This document shows, in pieces, positions 1-6,492 of a stretch of 8,435 bases of DNA. Position 1 is the first letter of the stretch. The number at the start of each line of letters is the position of its first letter. Below the pieces are notes generated by a model. It was given only the letters and a program-made list of their open reading frames with translations. It was not told the origin of the DNA and ran no database searches. This DNA is from Erysipelotrichaceae bacterium (lineage in GTDB: Bacteria > Bacillota_I > Bacilli_A > RFN20 > CAG-826): NCBI GenBank assembly GCA_031271635.1, contig JAISVG010000051.1, forward strand, positions 1 through 8,435, read 5' to 3'. Position numbers and translations under genes: made by a program.

Positions 1-1
1 A

Positions 2-2260
2 CCTGATGATTTTGTAGGCGAAATCTATTTTGATAATGGCGACGCTGTAATCGAGGGAAACACCTACTATTTTAAAGTTGAACCGATCAAATGGCGAATT
101 ATTGACGCTGAAAATGGCGTTATTCTTGCTGATAAGCTTCATGGAAGATACTTATTTAATGATACAAGCGTGAGATGGCATGAATCGTTGTTACAGGGTT
201 ACTTAAATAATAACTGGTTCCCGTTTATTTTTACTGATGAAGAGCGAAGTCTTGTAATTAATACAAGACATGAGTATGATGATTCTTTTTATAGTGACAC
301 TTACGTTCATACTACTAGTTCTGATTATATGTATTTACTCTCAGCTGCAGAATATATGAACCCAACATATGGGTTTTCAAATACTACCAGTGCTGATTCA
401 GCTCGGGTCTGTGTTGTTTCGGACTATGCTCGTGCGACAGGCATTGGTCTTAATTCACCAAATACTGGTTATTACTACACTCGAACTCCAATATCTCAAG
501 ATGAAATGGTTTGTTTTAGCGGGGAAGATGGACAACTTATAACTGCTAGTTATCAAGATACGAGGTGCGGAATAAGACCGGCGATGGTTATTGATCCAAG
601 TGTCCTAAGTGCCAGAATTATTGGAGATTATTTAAAGGGTGATCTTGAGATTGATGTTTCTAGTAGCATTAATCCTGATAATCCTATGGGACCATTTCAT
701 TCATATTTTGAGATTTTGGATGATACATGGACGGAAATATCTTATATCGTAGCAGATCGGTTGTACCCTGAATTTAATTCGGTAAAATTAGTGATTCATC
801 ATGATACTTTAACTGCCGACGTCTATTACTTTGATACTACAAATGATGAATTTATGCTTTATCCGAATCCAGATGAAATAGTTGATGACTTATGGATGCA
901 GGATAATTATCTTTATTTAGATGTGACTTTAGGGTTTAGCGTTGGTTATGGATATCACTTTAACACAACTATTGAAGCTAAGAATGCCGCGAATGCGACT
1001 CAAATAATTAATGATGTGCTCTATGTGACTCATAGCGGAGAGCGAAAAGTTATTGGCGATTATCTTCATGATGAGGTCGTAATTAATGAAGACGAAACCG
1101 CTACTTTCTACTTTGAAGTTTTTAATCCAAATGTTAATTCTATTACTTATACGATGACTCCAGTGGCCGGCGGTCCTACAATTGTTCATGAAGTATTAAA
1201 TGATGGTATTGATGTTACTTGGACGGAACGTGTCATTAATGAAACTACTGAATCAGAATTAGACCTTACTTCTTTAATAGCTATTTCACAAAACGATGCG
1301 ATGACCGCGACGATCATTTCCGTCACCATACCCGTTAATAATAGTAAATATCCGCTTAATGAAGTTTGGAATATTGACATTGGAGTTGTTTGTAGTGGTG
1401 CCGACAACTGGCAGTGGCTTTATAGTCAGTTAGTGCTCCGACCATATGCTCCAATCATTAGTGATTACACAAATGGCACCATTCCGACTGAAGATACACA
1501 GGATTTAGTTAATTATGTGATTGAATTTTCAGATCTTAATTGGACTAATATCGAGATCATTGCCCGATCGCGAGGAACTCTTAATGCTGTGATTCTAAGA
1601 TTAGTGCTCAAAAATGGTTATGTAAACATTATGGTTTATTCTACTGTTCATGGGTCAGGAGTTGAAACGCCGCTTTTAACTAACTATGTGGTTCCCCTAA
1701 TCGGCAATACCCTTTCCATGGATTTTGATGTTAATACAATCTCAGTTGGCGTTTGGTATGATATTAGTATCACGGCACGAGGCCAAAATAAGCGCACTCA
1801 AGTTGTAAAAACAGATGTCTTTTATGACATTGGGATGGCGGAGCGAGATGTGATGGTTGATTATTCCCATGGCGATACGCCACTATATTTTGAGAATGCC
1901 GACACAAGACTTGATGTTTCTTTTGAAATGAAGATCAGTGATGGTGCTCCTACTTACTTCTTCTATACTATGACATCTAAAGAGGATCCCAAGGCGTTTT
2001 ATGTCTTTGAAACGAGGAATAGTTCTACGTATTTCGATATGTACTATGATGGGATTTTAATGAATAGTAGTGATAATTATACTGCTGATTTTGCTTCTCT
2101 TGAAATTTCACCTAATAGTAGTGAAAATTTCATAGTCAGACTTCGTCCACTGGTTGAACGTACTGACTTTGAGTTTGAGACCTTTGATGTGTTGGTCGAA
2201 GTGCGACTTAATAATGGCTTAACACAGCGTGTTTATTCAGAAATTACGTGGACGTCTTAA
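2..2260 (+). CDS. Exported DUF6273 protein with four C-terminal beta-rich repeats (gene 1, 5' truncated)
   Basis: The frame is open from base 2 to the TAA at 2258-2260, giving 752 visible residues. The GTG at 170 is an internal Val inside the conserved domain, not a start. Alignment of the shared YYFKVEPI motif (visible residues 22-29) with gene 4 suggests about 97 N-terminal residues lie upstream, including the export signal, so the full protein would be about 850 residues. Residues about 8-204 are DUF6273-like: VEPIKWR, the YLNNNW segment, FTDEER, YLLSAAEY, DYARATG, YYYTRT and the closing GIRPAMVID. Four repeats follow at about 205-347, 348-483, 484-614 and 615-752, each opening with a motif like RIIGDY or RKVIGDY. 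There is no LPXTG-type sorting signal or C-terminal membrane helix; the protein stops at the end of the last repeat. A strong terminator follows 26 bases later. The DUF6273 call rests on remembered motifs; a surface location is inferred from the paralogues' N-termini. Confidence 0.9.
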   Translation, partial: PDDFVGEIYFDNGDAVIEGNTYYFKVEPIKWRIIDAENGVILADKLHGRYLFNDTSVRWHESLLQGYLNNNWFPFIFTDEERSLVINTRHEYDDSFYSDTYVHTTSSDYMYLLSAAEYMNPTYGFSNTTSADSARVCVVSDYARATGIGLNSPNTGYYYTRTPISQDEMVCFSGEDGQLITASYQDTRCGIRPAMVIDPSVLSARIIGDYLKGDLEIDVSSSINPDNPMGPFHSYFEILDDTWTEISYIVADRLYPEFNSVKLVIHHDTLTADVYYFDTTNDEFMLYPNPDEIVDDLWMQDNYLYLDVTLGFSVGYGYHFNTTIEAKNAANATQIINDVLYVTHSGERKVIGDYLHDEVVINEDETATFYFEVFNPNVNSITYTMTPVAGGPTIVHEVLNDGIDVTWTERVINETTESELDLTSLIAISQNDAMTATIISVTIPVNNSKYPLNEVWNIDIGVVCSGADNWQWLYSQLVLRPYAPIISDYTNGTIPTEDTQDLVNYVIEFSDLNWTNIEIIARSRGTLNAVILRLVLKNGYVNIMVYSTVHGSGVETPLLTNYVVPLIGNTLSMDFDVNTISVGVWYDISITARGQNKRTQVVKTDVFYDIGMAERDVMVDYSHGDTPLYFENADTRLDVSFEMKISDGAPTYFFYTMTSKEDPKAFYVFETRNSSTYFDMYYDGILMNSSDNYTADFASLEISPNSSENFIVRLRPLVERTDFEFETFDVLVEVRLNNGLTQRVYSEITWTS
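614..2257 (+). repeat. Four tandem protein repeats in gene 1
   Basis: Units begin at about 614 (RIIGDYLKG), 1043 (RKVIGDYLHD), 1451 (PIISDYTNG) and 1844 (RDVMVDYSHG) and are 131-143 codons long. Typical unit layout is: an opening 'R-x-I-G-D-Y-x-x-G' strand; a strand like FEILDDTWTEI or IEFSDLNWTNI; a variable middle; and a closing strand ending in a small polar turn such as TIEAKNAANATQ or SITARGQNKRTQ. The units are divergent at both protein and DNA level, so this is an old domain duplication and not a slippage-prone DNA repeat. An immunoglobulin-like beta sandwich is a reasonable guess from length and strand pattern, but is not shown. Confidence 0.75.
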
Positions 2261-2286
2261 GCGCTTTTACTAAATTTTAATGGTCG

Positions 2287-2325
2287 TGGGCTATGAAGTA
2301 CTAAGAGACTTCCTAGCCCATTTTT
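2287..2325 (+). terminator. Rho-independent terminator of gene 1
   Basis: The left arm TGGGCTATGAAGT (2287-2299) pairs with ACTTCCTAGCCCA (2308-2320): 12 base pairs and one T/C mismatch, with an 8-base loop. Five Ts follow directly at 2321-2325. It lies 26 bases after the stop codon of gene 1, so it should separate gene 1 from gene 2. Confidence 0.9.
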
Positions 2326-2366
2326 AATTGTAAAGCTGTTTAATAATGATTCATTTTAACTTTTAG

Positions 2367-2394
2367 TTAACTATTTTTTAGCGTTAATAGTTAA
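2367..2394. repeat. Inverted repeat upstream of the gene 2 promoter
   Basis: TTAACTATT (2367-2375) is perfectly inverted as AATAGTTAA (2386-2394) around a 10-base spacer. It lies about 45 bases upstream of the -35 element of gene 2. The spacer is T-rich, but no T-run follows the second arm, so it does not look like a terminator for + strand transcripts. It could be a regulator-binding site or chance in AT-rich DNA. Confidence 0.4.
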
Positions 2395-2430
2395 GGAAAA
2401 TACCTCCATTTTATGCGTAGTTATTTTATG

Positions 2431-2468
2431 AGCACATTCCTTGCGTAAATAAATTAATACGATACACT
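2431..2468 (+). promoter_or_regulatory. Sigma-A type promoter of gene 2
   Basis: The -35 element is TTGCGT (2441-2446) and the -10 element TACACT (2463-2468), with a 16-base spacer. The hexamers are not consensus. The call is supported by a matching block upstream of gene 3: 31 of 38 positions are identical over 2431-2468 against 4034-4071, including the AGCAC just upstream. In both genes the -10 ends exactly 52 bases before the start codon. Confidence 0.7.
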
Positions 2469-2508
2469 AAAAGTAAATGTGGCGATTTGAGCCCATTTAA
2501 AGGCAAAA

Positions 2509-2514
2509 AAGGAG
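2509..2514 (+). promoter_or_regulatory. Ribosome binding site of gene 2
   Basis: AAGGAG at 2509-2514 stands 6 bases before the ATG at 2521, a near-perfect Shine-Dalgarno match at good spacing, which fixes this start. Confidence 0.85.
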
Positions 2515-2520
2515 AAAAAA

Positions 2521-3906
2521 ATGAAGAAAAACATTTTAAAAGTAGCTGCCGCTCTTATCATGGTTGTCGGATCAATTATGATGGCCACTTTAGTCTTACG
2601 AGAAGACTTCGTCACCAAAGTTAAGTCATATGATCTACTAAATAGTGACACCAATAGCGATGATTCGAGTTTAGTTGCCTTTGGCTCATATCCGACGAGT
2701 TATGTTAATCCGACACAATGCGCTGATATCTTCTTAAATCTTGAAACAATTACTACTGAGAACACTTATGGTTATCTTGAATATGATGGCGCTCAGTATA
2801 AAAAAGTTATCGCCACACCATATGAGGCAAACTCAGAACTAGTTACCTTTAATGACGGGACGGAAATTATTACTGGTGAGACGTATTACTTTAAAGTTGA
2901 GCCAATTAGGTGGCGGGTTCTCGATTGGGATAATGGTTTACTTGTTAGCGAAAAACTCTTAGAACCCACAGTTTTCAATGATTTTACTACCGCTACTGAT
3001 CACTCTTGGGAGCATTCGGCTCTTAGAAGTTATTTAAATAATGATTTTTATGAACATAATTTTACTCCCTTAGAACAAGCATCAATTATTGAAAAAACCT
3101 ACCTTGCTGATGTTCCTGGTTCGGAAAACTATGGTGATTATTTACCCACCAATGACACGATTGATAAAGTATCGCTCCTCAACCTTACTGACTTAAGAAA
3201 CAATACTTATGGCTTTGATGAATATTACGTCTATGATGATTGTGAAGAAACGCATCTTGCAGCGACAACCGAATATGCAAGAGCAAGTGGGGCTTCATTT
3301 CAAACTTTTCAAGAAAACCAAGGGATTATCTTCCCCGACCGCAATAGCGAGTTTCTTGGCGCGTATTATTCAAGAAGTCGTCGCCCTAACGGCATGCTCC
3401 TTACCGTTCACTCACTTGGAGCTTTTGGAATGCTTGATCCAAATAATCCTCTTGATGATAATCGTTATTGCCATCGTCCGGTAATTAGTGTTGACCCTGA
3501 GATTCTTCCTAAAAGAATCATTGGTTCCTATTTAAATCGTTACTCCTATCTTCCTTGGGGATGGAATCTCCTGATGGATTTTGAAATTTTTGATGTGACT
3601 TGGACCGAAATCACCTATTTCATGATTCTTAGCTATGATCACGAACAATACTTAAAATTTACGATTACTAAAAACGGATCTTCAATTGATGTTTATACTG
3701 GAGGCGAACTGCTTCGAACGGTCGATATTTCGGCTAATGTTGGAATTACGAACTCCTTAGTTCGCTATAATGCGCTGTACTTTCTTGATTATTGGCCTGC
3801 AGGCACGAGTACCTGGTTTGATATTGTTGTTACTGCCAAAAATGAAACTAATCAACATCAAGTACATTATGATTTCTTAATGTGCCATGGGGTGCCGCCA
3901 CTTTAG
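2521..3906 (+). CDS. Exported DUF6273 protein with one C-terminal repeat (gene 2)
   Basis: 461 residues, complete, starting at an ATG with a strong ribosome binding site. A Lys-led hydrophobic segment (about residues 5-26) is a signal peptide or N-terminal membrane anchor; there is no lipobox Cys. The module at about 52-100 has FGSYPTS, a Cys (C67) shared with genes 3 and 4, and GYLEYDG. The DUF6273-like region at about 120-325 shows YYFKVEPIRWRVLD, HSWEHSALRSYLNNDFY, FTPLEQ, DKVSLLN, EYARASG, AYYSRS and a closing CHRPV that replaces the usual G-[IV]-R-P-A. One repeat (331-461) begins KRIIGSY and contains DFEIFDVTWTEI, most like the first repeat of genes 1 and 4. The coding frame ends TAG then TAA, a double stop. 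It is the shortest member of the array and has no wall-sorting signal. No enzymatic motif is evident; a role in surface display is inferred. Confidence 0.93.
   Translation: MKKNILKVAAALIMVVGSIMMATLVLREDFVTKVKSYDLLNSDTNSDDSSLVAFGSYPTSYVNPTQCADIFLNLETITTENTYGYLEYDGAQYKKVIATPYEANSELVTFNDGTEIITGETYYFKVEPIRWRVLDWDNGLLVSEKLLEPTVFNDFTTATDHSWEHSALRSYLNNDFYEHNFTPLEQASIIEKTYLADVPGSENYGDYLPTNDTIDKVSLLNLTDLRNNTYGFDEYYVYDDCEETHLAATTEYARASGASFQTFQENQGIIFPDRNSEFLGAYYSRSRRPNGMLLTVHSLGAFGMLDPNNPLDDNRYCHRPVISVDPEILPKRIIGSYLNRYSYLPWGWNLLMDFEIFDVTWTEITYFMILSYDHEQYLKFTITKNGSSIDVYTGGELLRTVDISANVGITNSLVRYNALYFLDYWPAGTSTWFDIVVTAKNETNQHQVHYDFLMCHGVPPL
3511..3903 (+). repeat. Single protein repeat unit of gene 2
   Basis: 131 codons from KRIIGSY to the end of the protein. 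It carries the FEIFDVTWTEITYF strand and the closing FDIVVTAKNETNQHQ segment that match the first repeat of genes 1 and 4. The stop falls where the next unit would start. Confidence 0.7.
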
Positions 3907-4033
3907 TAACGATGGCACGATAATTAAGCTTTAAAGTCATTTGTTCCAAATGAAAACTTGTAAAGGACAAGAAAGGAGAAACTTACATATATGATAATGC
4001 TGAACACCTTAAAAAACATCACTTTATTTTCAA

Positions 4034-4071
4034 AGCACTTTCCTTGCATAAATAAAATTATGATATACACT
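4034..4071 (+). promoter_or_regulatory. Sigma-A type promoter of gene 3
   Basis: The -35 element is TTGCAT (4044-4049) and the -10 element TACACT (4066-4071), with a 16-base spacer. A TG at 4061-4062 sits before an overlapping TATACA, which would be an alternative extended -10 at shorter spacing. The block is 31/38 identical to the gene 2 promoter, and similarity continues upstream to a shared TTATTTT (4024-4030 against 2421-2427). The predicted transcript start (about 4078) lies after the ATG at 4073, which rules that codon out as the start from this promoter. Confidence 0.7.
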
Positions 4072-4114
4072 GATGGTATGTATCACCTTTACAAACTTCG
4101 GTACTAATGAAAGC

Positions 4115-4119
4115 GAGGA
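4115..4119 (+). promoter_or_regulatory. Ribosome binding site of gene 3
   Basis: GAGGA at 4115-4119 is 4 bases before the ATG at 4124. The spacing is on the short side, but it is the only Shine-Dalgarno match near the start and, with the promoter position, decides for 4124 over the upstream ATG at 4073. Confidence 0.6.
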
Positions 4120-4123
4120 CGAA

Positions 4124-5941
4124 ATGAAACGAAGCATGACGACTATCCTAGGTATTGGACTAAGTATCCTTAGTGCCGTTTTGATTGGAGTTGCGACGTT
4201 GCAAAATGATAATTTCCAAACGAAGACTAACTCTGATGAAATCACAAATACTAATGCTACAACTGGTCTTATCCCCTTTGGTTCTTATCCTCAGTCAGTA
4301 GTTGACCAAGAAGTATGCGCGGATGTTATTCAGGTGCTTGATGAAATTCAAACCACTAATTCACGCGGTTATCTTGAGTACAATGGGGCTGAATATGAAA
4401 GAGTTATCCCGACTCCGGTTGTCACGAATCCCGATGAGCCAACCTTTGATGATGGTTCTATCATACATTCTAATATGGCCTATTACTTTAAAGTTGAGCC
4501 AATTATGTGGCGCTTACTTGACCCTAATAGTGGACTTCTCGTTAGTGAAATGCTTCTTGAGGGAGGTTTATTTGATGACGATAGTGGCGATTGGGAAACC
4601 TCAATGCTTCGTGATTATTTAAATACAACTTTCTATCAAAAGGCCTTTGACGCCGCTGAAAAAGAGCTTCTTGGTCTGACTGATTATCCTATTTCCGATG
4701 GAAACAACCCCACAAACACTAGTACTACCGCGGATTATGTTACCTTATTAACCGCCGCTGATTATGAAAATGAAGCGTATGGATTTGCGACGGATACTTC
4801 AAGAGTTGCAAGAGTCACTGAATATGCCTTGGCAACTGGAATTGAATATCGTAACATGGCTGGGTTTGGGTATACAGGCTCTTACTATACCAGAACCAAA
4901 ATACCCGTTCCTGAGTATAGTATTCCTGAGGATGGTGAGGAAAGTATTATTACTATCAGTGCTGAAGGGGGATTTTCATCGTATTCACTTACTTTTATGC
5001 CCCCGGAAGGAGAAGGTAGTAATCCAAGAATTGCTATTACCATCCCAGATGAATTTATGCCGGAGCTTATTGCCACCCCAAAGATCATTGGGTACCATAC
5101 TCATGGCGAAATATATGTCAATCAAGATTATCAACCAAAATTTGAGTTTGAAATCCTTGATCCCACAATTACTTCAATCTATTATCAGTTTGTTAGTCCC
5201 TATAGAAACCCAAATGGTCGTTTTCTAATTCAGTCTAACATGGAAGCTAGCTGTGTTCTTAATAATAATAGTGTTGTTATTCTTGAGGCGACGACAGTAG
5301 TCGATGGACTTGATGAGTATTATACTTTAATGTTACCCCCATTCTTACCTTATTCTCCAAAAAACCCCATTACTCTTACTGATCAATTCTATGATGTTCT
5401 CATTGTTGCACGTAACGCGAATGACGAGGTTCAAATTATTGAAACTGATCTTTACATTAATGAATATGATGGTCGCGGGCATGGCCGAAGAATTATTGGT
5501 TCCTATACCCATGGCCTTTACCCTAACGCGCCAAGCCTTCCTTATACTTCAACAAATGATATTTTTGCTGAAATCTTAACGCCGACTTATGAATCGGTGA
5601 CTTTTACCCTAAGATCAGCTTTCCTTGATATTATGCAAGGCCAGTTAATATACGCGGATTTTTTCTTTAAATTTGAAGCTGGTGCTGAGCCGGTGATGGC
5701 GGAACATCAAGGGAGTTGGCCGGCTGAAATTGAAGATATGGCTTTTGGACCAATTCCTCCTGAAATTACTGTTATGACGATGGATAATGATGGTGCGGTC
5801 GGGGTAAAAATTCCTGACGGACTTTATGGAACCATGATGGTTAACTGGAATCTAGAGATTGTTGCAGTTTATAATAATGGCACGAGATTAATTACCGAGA
5901 CTGTTAATGATTTTATTGATATTTTAGTTTCGATTTGGTAA
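4124..5941 (+). CDS. Exported DUF6273-like protein with two C-terminal repeats (gene 3)
   Basis: 605 residues from the ATG at 4124. The frame extends upstream to an ATG at 4073, but that would add 17 polar residues before the signal segment and would lie before the predicted transcript start. Residues about 5-26 are a hydrophobic signal or anchor. FGSYPQS (52-58), C65 and GYLEYNG (82-88) form the N-terminal module. The DUF6273-like region (about 119-310) keeps YYFKVEPIMWRLLD, DWETSMLRDYLN, EYALATG and SYYTRT. Its C-terminal part is altered: the region about 260-300 is acidic, Pro- and Gly-rich, and the closing G-[IV]-R-P-A is reduced to NPRIAI. Two repeats follow at about 319-449 (PKIIGYHTHG) and 455-605 (RRIIGSYTHG). 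There is no sorting signal. The loss of the closing motif may mean an altered binding face, or that the head is drifting. Function is unknown; surface location is inferred. Confidence 0.92.
   Translation: MKRSMTTILGIGLSILSAVLIGVATLQNDNFQTKTNSDEITNTNATTGLIPFGSYPQSVVDQEVCADVIQVLDEIQTTNSRGYLEYNGAEYERVIPTPVVTNPDEPTFDDGSIIHSNMAYYFKVEPIMWRLLDPNSGLLVSEMLLEGGLFDDDSGDWETSMLRDYLNTTFYQKAFDAAEKELLGLTDYPISDGNNPTNTSTTADYVTLLTAADYENEAYGFATDTSRVARVTEYALATGIEYRNMAGFGYTGSYYTRTKIPVPEYSIPEDGEESIITISAEGGFSSYSLTFMPPEGEGSNPRIAITIPDEFMPELIATPKIIGYHTHGEIYVNQDYQPKFEFEILDPTITSIYYQFVSPYRNPNGRFLIQSNMEASCVLNNNSVVILEATTVVDGLDEYYTLMLPPFLPYSPKNPITLTDQFYDVLIVARNANDEVQIIETDLYINEYDGRGHGRRIIGSYTHGLYPNAPSLPYTSTNDIFAEILTPTYESVTFTLRSAFLDIMQGQLIYADFFFKFEAGAEPVMAEHQGSWPAEIEDMAFGPIPPEITVMTMDNDGAVGVKIPDGLYGTMMVNWNLEIVAVYNNGTRLITETVNDFIDILVSIW
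5078..5938 (+). repeat. Two tandem protein repeats in gene 3
   Basis: Units start at about 5078 (PKIIGYHTHGEIYV) and 5486 (RRIIGSYTHGLYPN), roughly 131 and 151 codons long. The first has FEFEILDPTITSIYY and the closing DVLIVARNANDEVQ. The second keeps the opening motif and a closing LEIVAVYNNGTR but is longer and more diverged in the middle. A short Gly/Arg-rich linker joins them at about residues 447-455. Confidence 0.7.
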
Positions 5942-6000
5942 AAAGTGATCTGTTTTTTCCTGTGCCAGCATCATATTCATCACTGAAGCAGCACTTTTCT
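5941..6000 (+). terminator. Possible weak terminator of gene 3
   Basis: AAAAGTG (5941-5947) can pair with CACTTTT (5992-5998), and after a 2-base bulge CTG (5950-5952) pairs with CAG (5989-5991). The T-run lies within the second arm and the loop is long, about 36 bases. It is in the right place just after the stop codon, but is far weaker than the terminator of gene 1. Confidence 0.3.
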
Positions 6001-6338
6001 CCGTTCGATATTTGATGAAATTAGACACGGGATAATTAGTAATTAATGTTTATTTATCGACCAGTTTTAGATTTTTATTAGCGTTTAATTATTAATCATT
6101 ATTCTAGTCATTGTTTTACTTTTTTTAACCAGCAATGTGTTTTATTTTGTCTCTTAATGATGGAAAAATGAGTAGATAGTTGTTATTTCTCTTTCAAGTT
6201 TCATTTCAAAAGCGAAGTAGAATAAAGGTATCGTTTTGAATCACAGTAAAAAAACTTCTATCTTTGAGGATTTTTGCCTTTAATCAAAAAAATGAAAAAA
6301 TATTTTTAGTTTTTTACTATCTGACATTATTTATTCCC

Positions 6339-6366
6339 ATTCGTTCTTTATTAATAAAGAACGAAT
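6339..6366. repeat. Perfect 28-bp palindrome
   Basis: ATTCGTTCTTTATT (6339-6352) is followed at once by its exact reverse complement (6353-6366), with no spacer and no mismatch. It lies 49 bases upstream of the gene 4 -35 element. No T-run follows, and both arms are AT-rich at the centre, so a terminator is unlikely; an operator for a dimeric regulator, placed upstream where an activator might bind, is the more natural reading. Confidence 0.75.
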
Positions 6367-6415
6367 TATCTAACATATACACGGTTTTTCTTCGCAAAAA
6401 ACCCCAATTAAACCA

Positions 6416-6443
6416 TTGACAAATGAAATGAATCTGCTATAGT
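6416..6443 (+). promoter_or_regulatory. Strong sigma-A promoter of gene 4 with extended -10
   Basis: The -35 element TTGACA (6416-6421) is a perfect match. The -10 element TATAGT (6438-6443) is preceded by TGC, making an extended -10, at a 16-base spacer. The -10 ends 49 bases before the start codon. It is clearly stronger by consensus than the promoters of genes 2 and 3 and is not related to them in sequence. Confidence 0.88.
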
Positions 6444-6479
6444 TTAAACATCTTGCGCTTTTTTTAAGTAAGAGTTTTC

Positions 6480-6486
6480 AGGGGGA
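6480..6486 (+). promoter_or_regulatory. Ribosome binding site of gene 4
   Basis: AGGGGGA at 6480-6486, 6 bases before the ATG at 6493. It supports this start together with the Lys-rich signal segment that begins there. Confidence 0.8.
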
Positions 6487-6492
6487 TATTGA

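Larger units (their letters stand above)
5942..6492. other. Long AT-rich intergenic region before gene 4
   Basis: A 551-base stretch between genes 3 and 4 with no credible open reading frame: both strands are full of stops. It holds the possible gene 3 terminator at its start, the 28-bp palindrome at 6339-6366, and the gene 4 promoter and ribosome binding site at its end. Between about 6000 and 6335 I see only AT-rich DNA with long A and T runs, and one short motif (TTAGCGTTTAAT, 6078-6089) resembling TTAGCGTTAAT (2378-2388) upstream of gene 2. No RNA gene was recognised. It is more than twice as long as the other two gaps in the array. Confidence 0.7.

Noticed and set aside
170..172. GTG at 170 as the start of gene 1
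   Set aside because: The frame is open back to base 2 and the upstream residues carry the conserved YYFKVEPIKWR motif of the family.
929..1407. Minus-strand open frames inside gene 1, and others at 2454-2654, 4030-4245, 4885-5088 and 6478-6666
   Set aside because: They are antisense shadows of conserved coding or promoter regions, without ribosome binding sites or recognisable products.
3938..3971. Two small hairpins after gene 2 (CATTTG/CAAATG and CTTGT/ACAAG)
   Set aside because: Stems of 6 and 5 pairs without a T-run are expected by chance; no clear terminator of gene 2 was found.
3991..4107. A 38-codon open frame between genes 2 and 3 (ATG 3991, stop 4105-4107) with AAAGGAG upstream
   Set aside because: The ribosome binding site is 12 bases away, the frame runs through the gene 3 promoter, and the product resembles nothing; the frame is probably incidental.
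4073..4123. Upstream ATG extending gene 3 by 17 residues
   Set aside because: It lies just after the -10 element and before the predicted transcript start, has no ribosome binding site, and would put polar residues before the signal segment.
3209..5579. Plus-strand frames in other phases within genes 2 and 3 (3209-3484, 4302-4622, 4764-5228, 5391-5579)
   Set aside because: They overlap conserved family domains in the true frame and their translations look non-protein-like.
6383..6403. GGTTTTT/AAAAACC hairpin upstream of the gene 4 promoter
   Set aside because: Only 7 pairs, mostly A-T, with no T-run after it; not a convincing terminator or operator.
6459..6465. T-run in the gene 4 leader as an attenuator
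   Set aside because: No GC-rich stem precedes it within the short leader.
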